This document shows, piece by piece, positions 33,930 to 46,900 of a DNA stretch of 64,000 nt; position 1 is the first letter of the stretch, and each line of letters starts with the position of its first letter. The stretch is from contig OX424568.1 of the NCBI GenBank assembly GCA_949152475.1, positions 13,057,667 to 13,121,666 of the forward strand, read 5' to 3'. This DNA comes from Terebella lapidaria. Taxonomy: Eukaryota > Annelida > Polychaeta > Terebellida > Terebellidae. The position numbers and the translations under genes are program-made. Below the pieces are notes generated by a model. That model worked only from the letters and a program-made list of their open reading frames with translations. It was not told the DNA's origin and did not search any database.

Positions 33930-34345
33930 CAGACTTATGTCGACAGTACGGACATATGTCGACAGTGTGGATATATGTCGACACGAAAGTAATAAGCTTC
34001 AATTCAATTTGGATAAGCATTTGTTGTTCTTAAAAGTATTAACTACTGATAATTACATTACTTATTCCAATCTTACAACAAAATACATCAACTAAAGAAA
34101 TTCGTGAGGATTATTATTTTGGTGTCAACATATGTCCGTCGACATATTTCCGTCGACATATGTCCGTCATTGTATGACACGTCATTTTATGCAAAAAGAC
34201 TTATGTCAACAGTATTGCTTTCTGGGACATATGTCAACAGTATTACTTTCTGGGACATATGTCAACAGTATTACTTTCTGGGACATATGTCAACAGTATT
34301 TTTTTTCTGGGACATATGACAACAGTATTACTTTCTGGGACATAT
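33930..34345. repeat. GTCGACATATGTC palindrome array with a 28-bp tandem block
   Basis: The first part chains GACATATGTCGACA and TCCGTCGACATAT words (33930-33985 and 34125-34170). The last part is a tandem repeat with unit GGGACATATGTCAACAGTAT plus TACTTTCT (28 bp, about five copies, 34200-34345). An inverted relative with the same (ATT)n neighbour is at 57215-57395. Confidence 0.8.
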
Positions 34346-34375
34346 GTGACACTCAATGGTAACCCCTCCCCCTCC

Positions 34376-34445
34376 CCCCCCCCCCCCCCAAGGGACCCAG
34401 ATATGGAGATTGAGTTTTAATCAGCAATAGGTAGGGGGGGGGGGC
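34376..34445. repeat. Poly-C and poly-G runs facing each other
   Basis: A run of about 18 C (to about 34391) and a run of about 10 G (about 34434-34443) are 43 bp apart and could pair as a hairpin. Homopolymer length may be affected by assembly. Confidence 0.7.
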
Positions 34446-34449
34446 TTAG

Positions 34450-35235
34450 GTTATCATATGGTCAGGCAGATTTTCTGAAAATAAGTGGTTGCCATGGCAA
34501 TTCGAATAATTGATGTCGTGGCCAAATAACCCAGTTTTTAGCAACATGTTCCAGCACCAGCAAAAATACACAAATGCATCAAGTTTGAACAAAATATTAC
34601 ATATGTTTATTCAATGTACAAGTATACATAATACTGATAATTCAACGATATCGAACCAATTGAGTATCTAGCAGTATATCAAACAATTGGTTTCCATGGC
34701 AACAACACCAAATATCGCAGAAATCAATTTCACGTGATCCCGAAAAATATAATTTTCATGCATGAAATCACATCTCATTCATAGCAAATGATTTCCACAC
34801 ATACTCAATTGGATACTTGCATGTTTTCATAATATATTATACTCATTGATAGAGAAGAATTGCATGGTCATTGCTCCAATTTTTATGACTATGTATGTAT
34901 TACACAAGCAACAGAGCCTTACAATACAGTACATTATCAACTCAACACCCTTGAATCCACGAAATTTGGGCAACACATCATTTTGACACCATTAGTGACT
35001 GAGAACAGCCAGTATCACTAGTACATTAAACATTAAGACATTCTATACATTATCTTCAAACATGGTTACTGCCGCATACATTGTATGTACATCTTTGTTG
35101 TCATGGTAACATATTTTGGGTATCAGATCTCCACATGTCAAAGTTACAAATGCGCCTGGATGAGTAACTGTAAACCCATCAACACAATCAACACTCAAAA
35201 TGACAAACCTTGAACACATTCAACACACAAAAGAG
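34450..35235. other. No gene recognised
   Basis: AT-rich sequence with repeated phrases such as CCATGGCAA and TTGAGTATC, but no supported feature. Confidence 0.45.
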
Positions 35236-35240
35236 CACAA

Positions 35241-36160
35241 TCACAATACACTATTCAGTAATGTGAATAACATTGTGTAATTACAGTCCTCACACCACGT
35301 GAAATCACACAGAGGCACTCTCCTTCCTCGTCCTTTCAGAATCTTGACACTTGTGCTCTCCTGGTCAGCGAAGGTTCGCAGCTGAACAGTCCCTGGGTTA
35401 ACGCGAGTGACAGCGAAGTGATGATAGGAAAGGACGTGTGGCACTGGCTCCAAAAAGTCGGAGAAAAAGCTGCTGAAATCATACCACTGAACATTCGGCT
35501 GCTCACTGCGTAGTCATACGTAACAACAGCGCTGTTCAGTCCAGCTGGTGACGACTTGCCGACCACATACACTATGTCGTCCAGTTTATAGACCACTGTC
35601 CTCCCGTACAGGCGCTTGATCAAGCCGAAGCTCCGATCTGGGGCAAAGTTTGTATGGCCCCCAGCAGGGAGTTGAGTTCAACGCTGTCATTCAAACCCGC
35701 CAACACCTGCATCACACAGTTGTTCTTGTTTTGGCCACAACAGTTGTCACAGTGGAGCGAGATGTTCCGGGCTTGGTGACCGTTCGTGGCAAAATAGTGA
35801 TGCAGCATGCTGACAACAGTATTGGCTGTTGCCAACGTTCTCACACTCGTCTTCCAAGTACTGTAGTTTACCCGGTGGCCTGTTCCCTCATAGTGTACTC
35901 CAAAAATCCTGCACTTGCGTATGGACTTGAAATAGGCTGGGTCCAACTGCTGTGGCGAGTAGGGATACTGCACGTAGGGATACTGCACGCGTAGTCGAAG
36001 GAGTAGTGCATCAGATCTGGAGGCACATTTGGGACTTGTGAGCGTTGGAACTCCTGCTTGCACTCATCACACTGCTGCTGGTAGTGGGAGCGCTGAGTAG
36101 CTGCCTGACGTCGGTGTTCCTGGGCGATATGCAGTTTCTCATTTTGAAGACCTTCAGTTC
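35241..36160 (-). pseudogene. Decayed member of the 'DNC(x)GQNKN' (DUF7869-like) family
   Basis: The central frame has YFKSIRKCRIFGVHYEGTGH and SLHCDNCCGQNKNNCVMQVL. This HxDNCxGQNKN block is the mark of a widespread uncharacterised family of probable transposon origin (the DUF7869 name is recalled, not searched). An upstream piece with VPPDLMHYSFDYA, a downstream piece with APDRSFGLIKRLYGRTVVYK and a last piece with SYHHFAVTRVNPGTVQLRTF are each in other frames. At least three frameshifts, one in a G5 run near 35653 and one at a 15-bp duplication (GTGCAGTATCCCTAC, about 35960-35990), break the gene. Confidence 0.7.
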
Positions 36161-36753
36161 AGGCATAGCTCTGATTCTGAATGAAATGTCAATATGGATA
36201 ACATTTTGAATATTTGGGGAGAAATGTTTGATTATAAGGTACTAGTACATGAAGATTGCATTGTGTTATCAATGATCATGATGATACTGGCTGACAATGA
36301 TTTTTATACTAAGTACTTACTTGGCACACAACACAGCAGTGCTGTTGTGAGTGTTGTCATGGACATGGCAAGTGGGGCACAGGTCACTGGGTGGCTACAA
36401 TAACAATAGCCTACATGCTGTTCCCAAAGCAAATGGCGAAGAAAGCAGTCCTTCCCACTGGCAGCTTGTCCGCCTCCTGACATCTGGTGCTGTACAATAT
36501 TTGTCATCCTCGCCTTCCAACGAATCGAATTCTAACAATTGGTGAACGATTTTCGTCGATTTTGTACCTGTTTTCCTCACTTTTTTCACCAATTGATCCA
36601 TGTCACAATCCACAGCACTCGCCGGCACCCGAAAACAAACGACTGCGCATCCTAATTGCGCAGGGAGAGTCTCAAAACCCCGGTAAAACAAAAGGGACTG
36701 TCTCAAGAGAAACAGAAACCACGTGGAAAATTTCTTATTCCCGCCATTTTTAA

Positions 36754-37869
36754 GGGACACCCGAAAACGAGTTCCAAGTTCCAAGTTCCGACTTCCAAGT
36801 TCCAAGTTCCGAGTTCCAAGTTCCGCGTTTAAGTTCTAAGAAAAAGGTGTCGTCGGTGTTCAGTCAGAACCGTAAAACTTCTAATAAACGCCCCGGCGTC
36901 TATTAGAACCCGGCGTTTATTGATTTCAGTCGTTGTCTGGACCCGGTGTTTATTGGAATTGGTGAGGCCTGTATTACGATATGACAAATCGGACGACAGT
37001 TAGATATTAAAAGCTGGACATTCCCGACTGGGACGCGTTGAACTTGACGTTGTCGATATTAGTATCTATACGTTGCTATGTTACACAATGTACGTAGATC
37101 CGGCGTCTATATAGAACCCGGCGTCTATTAATTTCAGTATACCTGAACCCCCGGCGTCTGTCAGGACCCGGCGTCTATTAGAAACCCGGCCTCTATTAGA
37201 AGTTTTAGAGTATTTCTACACATACCACGCTTTTTCAGGAGTTCTTTGAACATTGAGTCTAAAAGTTGCAGAGACGAGGGATCATGGCGTCAGTTTGAAG
37301 GCGCAGCACCACTATATGTTACACGTTCGATTAAACGATAAATATCAACTTCTTCTATTAAATATTTGTTCAGTCATCCACAGCATATAGTTCGTTGGTG
37401 ATGCCTGAACAATTATTTAATGAAACAAATTGACATAATGCAATAAGTATTATTTTCATTCCCCTTTGTTTTCAATTTTCCCATCATTTGTATTTAATTT
37501 TGTGAATGTAAAATATAGAAATGATATAATAATACATTTGAACTACTAAAAAGTAAATAGAATTGAACGAAAAGCACACCCAAATCCGCGAACTATCTGA
37601 AATTTCAAATCATACCCGCGTTGCACTCTGAGGTCCGCACGTACCAGGCATCAGCTTGGAAGGTTAATTCTCGACTTTGTGATATTGAACAGCTGTTGAA
37701 AGGTGGCACAAGAAAGAGATTCAATGAGTTGGAGAGACCCGATGCAGAAATATAAAAACGATAACTGCACTTTCTTGGGACTTTAAATGCGGAACTTGGA
37801 ACTCGGAACTTGGAACTTGTAACTCGGAACTTGAAACTTGGAACTTGAAACTCGTTTTCGGGTGTCCCC
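36754..37869. mobile_element. hAT-like nonautonomous transposon with 8-bp target duplication
   Basis: Inverted ends GGGACACCCGAAAACGAGTT (left) and the complement of AACTCGTTTTCGGGTGTCCC (right) are flanked on both sides by the exact octamer ATTTTTAA (36746-36753 and 37870-37877). Subterminal arrays of AAGTTCCAAGTTCC/GAGTTCC face each other. No transposase frame. 8-bp duplications are typical of hAT. Confidence 0.85.
36872..37209. mobile_element. MITE nested in the hAT-like element (CCGGCGTCTATTAGAA repeats)
   Basis: Inverse ends (TAAAACTTCTAATAAACGCC at the left; complement of the right end TAAAACTTCTAATAGAGGCC) and repeated CCCGGCGTCTATTAGAA boxes in both subterminal parts. It lies inside the larger element. 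Confidence 0.75.
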
Positions 37870-37967
37870 ATTTTTAAATGCTGATGGTTTTCCGCGTTTT
37901 ACGTCATTTGAGAAAATGCTGCTCGGCGGGGGTTTTACGCTGGAGCGTCACATATGCCAACAGTTTT

Positions 37968-40900
37968 ACTTTCCTGCTCCCACCCTCTTCTTCATGTATC
38001 CAACCTGTCAGTTCTTGTTCTCAACCTGTCCTACATGTACCCGACCTGACTCTTCGTGTTCCCACTTTTTCCTACATGTACCCATCCTGACTCTTCATGT
38101 TCCCACCCTCTCCTACATGTACCCGACCTGACTCTTCGTGTTCCCTACCTCTCTTCCATGTACCCGACATGACTCTTCAGGTCCCCACCCTCTCCTATGT
38201 GTAACCGACCTGACTTTTCGTGTTCCCACCCTTTCTTATGTGTACCCGACCTGACTCTTCGTGTTGCCATCTCTCCTACATGTAAACGACCTGATTCTTC
38301 GTGTTCCCACCCTCTCCTACATGTACCCGACCTGACACTCCAATTTCCCACCCTCTCTTCCATATACCCGACCTGACTCTTCAATTTCCCACCCTCTCTT
38401 CCATGTACCTGACCTGATTCTTCGTGTTCCCACCCTCTCCTACATATACCCAACCTCACTCTTTGTGTTCCCACCCTTTCCTATGTGTAACTGACATGAC
38501 TCTTCATGTTCCCACCCACTACATGTACCCGACCTGATTTTTGGTGTTCCCACCCTCTCCCTCATGTACCCGACCTGACTGTTCATGTTCCCATCCTCTC
38601 CTACATGTACCCAACCTGACTCTTCGTGTTCCCACCTTTTCCTATGTGTAACCGACCTGACTCTTCGTGTTCCCACCCTCTCCTACATGTACCCGACCTG
38701 ACTCTTCATTTTCCCACCCTCTCTTCCATGTACCCGACCTGTCTCTTCGTGTTCCTACTCTCCCCTACAAGTACCTGCCCTGATTCTTTGTGTTCCCACA
38801 CTCTCCTGCATGTACACTAATTGACTCTTCGTGTTCCCACCCTTTCCTATGTGTAACCGACCCGACTCTTCATGTTCCTACCCTCTCCCTCATGTACCCG
38901 ACCCGACTGCTCATGTTCCCATCCTCTCCCTCATGTACCCGACCCGACTCTTCGTGTTCCCATCCTCTCCCTCATTTACCCGACCTGACTCTTCGTGTTT
39001 CCACCCTCTCCCTCATGTACCCGACTTGACACTTCGTGTTCCCACCCTCTCCTACATGTACCCGACCTGACTCTTCGTGTTCCCACCCCTTCCTATAGGT
39101 AACCGATCGCGACCTGACTCTTCGTGTTCCCACCCTCTCATACATGTACCCGACCTGACTCTTCATGTTCCCATCCTCTCCAACATGTATCCGACCTGAC
39201 TCTTCGTGTTCCCACCCTCTCCCTCATGTACCCGACCTGACTCTTCGTGTTCCCACCCTCTCCCTCATGCACCCGACCTGACTCTTCGTGTTCCCACCCT
39301 CTCCCTCATGTACCCGACCTGACTCTTCGTGTTCCCACCCTCTCCAACATGTACCCGACCGGATTCTTCGTGTTCCAACCCCTTCCTATAGGTAACCGAC
39401 CTGACTCTTCATGTTCCCACCCATTCCCTCATGTACCCAACCTGACTCTTCGTGTTCCCACCCTCTCCTACGTGTACCCGACCTGACTCTTCATTTTCCC
39501 ACCCTCTCTTCCATGTACCCGACCTGACTCTTCGTGTTCCCACCCCTTCCTATAGGTAACCGACCTGACTCTTCATGTTCCCATTCTCTCCAACATGTAC
39601 TCGACCTGACTCTTCGTGTTCCCACCCTCTCCCTCATGTACCCGACCTGACTCTTCGTGTTCAGACCCTCTCCCTCAGTACCCGACCTGACTCTCCGTGT
39701 TCCCATCCTCTCCAACATGTACCCGACCTGACTCTTCGTGTTCCCATCCTCTCCTACATGTACCCGACCTGACTTTTGGTGTTCCCACCCTCTCCCTCAT
39801 GTACCCGACCTGACTTTTGGTGTTCCCACCCCCTCCTACATGTACCTGACCTGACTTTTGGTGTTCCCACCCTCTCCCTCAGTACCCGACCTGACTCTCC
39901 GTGTTCCCATCCTCTCCAACATGTACCCAACCTGACTCTTCGTGTTCCCATCCTCTCCTACATGTACCCAACCTGACTCTTCGTGTTCCCACCCTCTTCT
40001 ACATGTACCCGACCTGACTCTTCATTTTCCCACCCTCTCTTCCATGTACCCGACCTGTCTCTTCGTGTTCCTACTGTCTCCTACAAGTACCTGACCTGAT
40101 TATTCGTGTTCCCACCCTCTCCTGCATGTACACTGATTGACTCTTCGTGTTCCCACCCTCTCCCTCATGTACCCGACCTGACTCTTCGTGTTCCCACCCC
40201 TTCCTACATGTACCCGACCTGACTCTTCGTGTTCCCATCCTCTCCAACATGTACCCAACCTGACTCTTCGTTTTCCCACCCTCTCCCTCATGTACCCGAC
40301 CTGACTCTTCGTGTTCCCATCCTCTCCGACATGTACCCGACCTGACTCTTCGTTTTCCCACCCTCTCCCTCATGTACCCGACCTGACTCTTCGTGTTTCC
40401 ATCCTCTCCGACATGTACCCGACCTGACTCTTCATGTTCCCACCCTCTCCTACATGTACCCGACCTGACTCTTCATTTTCCCACCCTCTCTTCCATGTAC
40501 CCGACCGGACTCTTCGTGTTCCCACCCATTCCCTCATGTACCCAACCTGACTCTTCATGTTCCCACCCTTTCCTATGTGTAACCGATCTGACTCTTCGTG
40601 TTCCCACCCATTCCCTCATGTACCCAACCTGACTCTTCATGTTCCCACCCTTTCCTATGTGTAACCGACTTGACTCTTCGTGTTCCCACCCATACCCTCA
40701 TGTACCCAACCTGACTCTTCATGTTCCCACCCTTTCCTATGTGTAACCGACATGACTCTTCATGTTCCCACCCACTCCCTGATGTACCTGTCCTGAGTCT
40801 TCCTGTTGCCATTATCTCCTACATGTACCCGACCTGAATTTTGGTGTTCCCACCCTCTCCCTCATGTACCCGACCTGACTCTTCATGTTCCCATCCTCTC

Positions 40901-43900
40901 TTCCATGTACCCGACCTGACTCTTCATTTCCCCACCCTCTCTTCCATGTACCCGACCTGACTCTTCGTGTTCCCACCCCCTCCTACATGTACCCGACCTG
41001 ACTTTTGGTGTTCCCACCCTCTCCCTCATGTACCCGACCTGAATTTTGGTGTTCCCACCCCCTCCTATATGTACCCGTCCTGACTTTTGGAGTTCCCACC
41101 CTCTCCCTCATGTACCCGACCTGACTCTTCATGTTCCCATCCTCTTCTATACGTACCCGACCTGACTCTTCATTTTCCCACCCTCTCTTCCATGTACCTG
41201 ACCTGACTCTTCGTGTTCCCATCCTGTCCTACATGTACCTGACTTGACTTTTCGTGTTCCCTTCCTCTCCCTCATGTATTCAACCTGACTTTCATGTTCC
41301 CACCCTCTTCTACATGTACCCGAATTGACACTTCGTGTTCCCACCCTGTCCTACATGTACCCGACCTGACTCTTCATTTTCCCACCCTCTCTTCCATGTA
41401 CCCGACCTGTCTCTCCGTGTTCCTACTCTCTCCTACAAGTACCTGACCTGATTTTTCGTGTTCCCACCCTCTCCTGCATGTACACTGATTGACTCTTCGT
41501 GTTCCCACCCTTTCCTATGTGTAATCGACCTGACTCTTCGTGTTCCCATCAACTCCTACATGTACCCAACCTGACTCTTCGTGTTCCCACCCTCTCCCTC
41601 ATGTACCCGACCTGACGCTTCGTGTTCCGATCCTCTCCTGCATGTACCCGACCTGACTCTTCGTGTTCCCACCCCTTCCTATAGGTAACCGACCTGACTC
41701 TTCGTGTTCCCACCCTCTCCTACATGTACACGACCTGACTCTTCGAGTTCCCATCCTCTCCTACATGTACCCAACCTGACTCTTCATGTTCCTACCCTTT
41801 CTTATGTGTAGCTGACCTGACTTTTCGTGTTCCCACCCTCTCCTACATGTACCTGACCTGACTCTTCGTGTTCCCACCCTCTCCTATGTGTACTCGACCT
41901 GACTCTTGTGTTCTCACCCTTTCCTATGTGTAACCGACCTTACTCTTCATGTTCGCACCCTCTTCCTCATGTATCGACCTGACTCTTCGTGTTCCCACTT
42001 TCTCCTACATGTACCCGACCTGACTCTTCGTGATCCCACCACGTCCTGCATGTACCCGACCTGACTCTCCGTGTTCCCACCTTCTCCTAGATGTACCCGA
42101 CCTGAGTCTTCATGATCCCACCACCTCCTGCATGTACCCGACCTGACTCTTCCTGTTCCCACCCACTCTTCCATGTACCCGACCTAACTCTTCGTGTTCC
42201 CACCTTCTCTTACATGTACCTGACCTGACTTGGTTTTCCCACCCCCTCATACATGTACCCGACCTGACTCTTCCTGTTCCCACCCTCTCTTCCATGTACC
42301 CGGCCTGGCTCTTCGTGTTCCCACCTTCTCCTACATGTACCCGACCCGACTCTGTGTTCTCACCCTCTCCTACATTTACCCGACCGAGTCTTCGTGTTCC
42401 CACCCTCTCCTTCATGTAGCGAACTGATTCTTCGTGTTCCCACCTTGTTCTACATGTACCCGACCTGACTAATCATGTTCCCACCGTCTCTCTCATGTAC
42501 CCGACCTGACTCTCTGTGTTCCCACCTTCTCCTACATGTACCCGGCCTGACTCTTCGTGATCCCACCACGTCCTGCATGTACCCGACCTGACACTTCCTG
42601 TTCCCACTCTCTCTTCCATGTACCCGACCTAACTCTTCGTGTTCCCACCTTCTCCCACACGTACCTGACATGACTCTTCGTGTTCCCACCCCCTCCTAGT
42701 AGTAGTTTATTTCAGATTCACAACAATCATACAATTGACTTGCTACAGTCACACATATTACATTTTACCGTTAGTAACAGTTCACAATCACATTCATATA
42801 TTACTTAAATTTGATAATACAATTAATTTCACATCGTGTGGTGCAATGTGAAATACACGGAAAATAGAATGTTGTGAATGGTCATTGTTTTAGCCTTGGC
42901 TGTACATCTCCCCAGTACTAGGGAGTTGAAACAATGACCATGATTCACTTCTGCCCCTACAACCCTAATAAAATCAATCCCCAAACACCCGTTTTCTAAG
43001 AAACCCCAAAACATTTACGTAATCCCTGCTCCCTCTCCTACCCTCTCCTACATGTACCCGACCTGACTCTTCCTGTTCCCACCCTCTGTTCCATGTACCT
43101 GACCTGACTCTTCGTGTTCCCACCTTCCCCTACATGTACCCGACCCGACTCTTTGTGTTCTCACCCTCTCCTACATTTACCCGACCTGACTCTTCATGTT
43201 CCCACCCTCTCCTTCATGTATCCGACTTGATTCTTCGTGTTCCCATCCTCTCCTACATGTACCCGACCTGACTCTTCGTGTTCCCATTCTCTCCCTCATG
43301 TATCCGACTTGATTCTTCGTGTTCCCATCCTCTCCTACATGTACCCGAGCTGGCTCTTCGTGTTCCCACCTTATTCTACATATACCCAACCTGACTATTC
43401 ATATTCCCACCCTCTCTCTCATGTATCCGACCTTACTCTTCGTGTTCCCATCCTCTCCTACATGTACCCGACCTGACTCTTCGTATTCCCACCTTATTCT
43501 ACATATACCCAACCTGACTATTCATATTCCCACCCTCTCTCTCATGTATCCGACCTGACTCCGTGTTCCCACCTTCTCCTAGATGTACCCGACCTGACTC
43601 TTCGTGATCCCACCACCTCCTGCATGTACCCGACCTGACTCTTCCTGTTCCCACCCTCTCCTACATGTACCCGACCTGACTCTTCGTGTTCCCACCCTCA
43701 TCTACATTTCCCCGACCTGACTCTTTGTTTTCCCAATATTTCTTCCATGAACCGGACCTTTGTCTTTGTGTTCCCACCCTCTCCTACAAGTACCCGACCT
43801 GACTCTTCATGTTCTCACCTTCTCCTACATGTACACAACCTGACTCTTCGTGTTCCCACCCTCTCCTGCATGTACCCGACCTGACTCTTCGTGTTCCCAC

Positions 43901-46900
43901 CCTCTCCTACTTGTACCCGACATGACTCTGTGTTCCCATCCTCTCGTACATGTACCCGACCTGACTCTTCGCGTTCCCACCCTCTCCCTCATGTACTCGA
44001 CCTGACTCTTCGTGTTCCCACCCTCTCCTTCATGTACCCGACCCGACTCTTCGTGTTCCCATCCTCTCCAACATGTACCCGACCTGACTCTTTGTTTTCC
44101 CACCCTTTGTTCCATGTACCTGACCTGTCTCTTCGTGCTCCCACCCTCTCCTACAAGTACCCGACCTGACTCTTCATGTTCTCAACCTCTCCTACATGTA
44201 CCCAACCTGACTCTCCGTGTTCCCACCCTCTCCTGCATGTACCCGACCTGACTCTTCGTGTTCCCATGCTCTCCTACTTGTACCCGACATGACTCTTTGT
44301 GTTTCCATCCTCTCCCTCATGTACCCGACCCGACTCTTCGTGTTCCCATCCTCTCCAACATGTACCCGACCTGTCTCTTCGTGCTCCTACTCTCCCCTAC
44401 AAGTACCTGACCTGATTCTTCGTGTTCCCACACTCTCCTGCATGTACACTAATTGACTCTTCGTGTTCCCACCCTTTCCTATGTGTAACCGACCCGACTC
44501 TTCATGTTCCTACCCTCTCCCTCATGTACCCGACCTGACTCTTCGTGTTCACATCCTCTCCTACATGTACCCGACCTGACTCTTCGTGTTCCCACCCTCT
44601 CCCTCATGTACACGACCTGACTCTTCGTGTTCCCACCGACTCCCTCATGTACACGACCTGACTCTTCGTGTTCCCATCCTCTCCTACATGTAATCAACCT
44701 GACTCTTCATGTTCCCACCCTCTCCCTCATGTACCCGACCCGACTCTTCGTGTTCCCATCCTCTCCAACATGCACCCGACCTGACTCTTTGTGTTCCCAT
44801 CCTCTCCTACAAGTACCCAAGCTGGCTCTTCGTGTTCCCACCCTCTCCTGCATGTACCCGACCTGACTCTTCGTGTTCCCACCCTCTCCTGCGTGTACCC
44901 GACCTGACTCTTCGTATTCCCACCTTATTCTACATATACCCAACCTGACTATTCATATTCCCACCCTCTCTCTCAGGTTTCCGACCTGACTCTGTGTTCC
45001 CACCTTCTCCTACATGTACCCGACCTGATTCTTCGTGATCCCACCACCTCCTGCATGTACCCGACCTGACTCTTCCTGTTCCCACCCTCTCCTACATGTA
45101 CCCGACCTTACTCTTCGTGTTCCCACCCTCTCCTACATGTACCTGACCTGACTCTTTGTGTTCCCACCCTCTCCCTTATGTACCCGACCTGACTCTTTGA
45201 GTTCCCATCCTCTCCTACATGTACCCGACCTGACTCTTGAAGTTCCCACACATTCCTATGTGTAACTGACCTGACTCTTCATGTTCCCACCCTCTCCCTC
45301 ATGTACCTGACCTGACTCTTTGTGTTCCCATCCTCTCCTACATGTACCCTACCCGACTCTCCGTGTTCCCACCTTCTCCTACATGTACAAGACCAGACTC
45401 TTCGTGATCCCACCACCTCCTGCATGTACCCGACTTGACTCTTCCTGTTCCCACCCTCTACCTCATGTACCCGACCTGACTCTTCGTGTTCCCACCCTCT
45501 CCCTCATGTATTCAACCAGACTCTTCGAGTTCCCACAATCTCCTACATGTACCCAACCAGACTCTTCATCTTCCCACCCTCTCATACAAATACCCGACCT
45601 GATTTTTTGTGTTCTCACCCTCTCCTACATTTACCCGACCTGACTCTTCGTGTTCCCAACCTCTCCTACATGTACCCGACCTGACTCTTTGTGTTCCCAT
45701 CCTCTCCTACATGTACCCGACCTGACTCTTTGTGTTCCCATCCTCTCCTACATGTACCCGACCTGACTCTTCGTGTTCCCACCTTGTTCTACATGTACCC
45801 GACCTGACTCTTTGTGTTCCCACCTTGTTCTACATGTACCCCACCTGCCTATCCATATTCTCACCCTCTCTCTCATGTATACGACCTGACTCTGTGCTCC
45901 CACCTTCTCCTACATGTACTTGACCTGACTCTTCGTGATCCCACCGCCTCCTGCAGGTACCCGACCTGACTCTTCCTGTTCCCACCCTCTCTTCCATGTA
46001 CTCGACCTGACTCTTTGTTTTCCCACCTTCTCCTACATGTACCCAACCTGACTCTTCGTGTTCCCACCCTCTCCTACATGTACCCGACTTGACTCTTCGT
46101 GGTCCCACCTTGTTCTACATGTACCCGACCTGACTCTTCGCGTTCTCACCCCCTCCTACATGTACCCGACCTGACTCTTCCTGTTCCCACCCACTCGTCC
46201 ATGTACCCGACCTAACTCTTCATGTTCCCACCTTCTCCCACATGTACCTTACCTGACTCTTCCTGTTCCCACCCTCTCTTCCATGTACTCGACCTGACTC
46301 TTCATCTTCCCACCCTCTCATACAAATACCCGACCCGACTCTTTGTGTTCTCACCCTCTCTTACATTTAACGGGCCTGACTCTTCGTGTTCCCACCCTCT
46401 CCTTCATGTACCCGACCCGACTCTTTGTGTTCTCACCCTCTCTTACATTTAACGGGCCTGACTCTTCGTGTTCCCACCCTCTCCTTCATGTACCCGACCT
46501 GACTTTTGGTGTTCCCACCCTCTCCTTCATGTACCCGACCTGACTCTTCATGTTCCCACCCTCTCCCTCATGTATTCAACCAGACTCTTCGAGTTCCCAC
46601 AATCTCCTACATGTACCCAACCAGATTCTTCATCTTCCCACCCTCTCGTACAAATACCCGACCTGATTTTTTGTGTTCTCACCCTCTCCTACATTCACCC
46701 GACCTAATTCTTCGTGTTCCCGCCTTCTCCTACATGTACCTGACCTGACTCTTTGTGTTCCCACCCCCTTCTACATGTACCCGACCTGACCCTTCCTGTT
46801 CCCACCCACTCTTCCATGTACCCGACCTAATTCTTCGTGTTCCCACCTTCTCCTACATGTACCCGACCTGATTCTTCGTGATCCAACCACCTTCTACATG

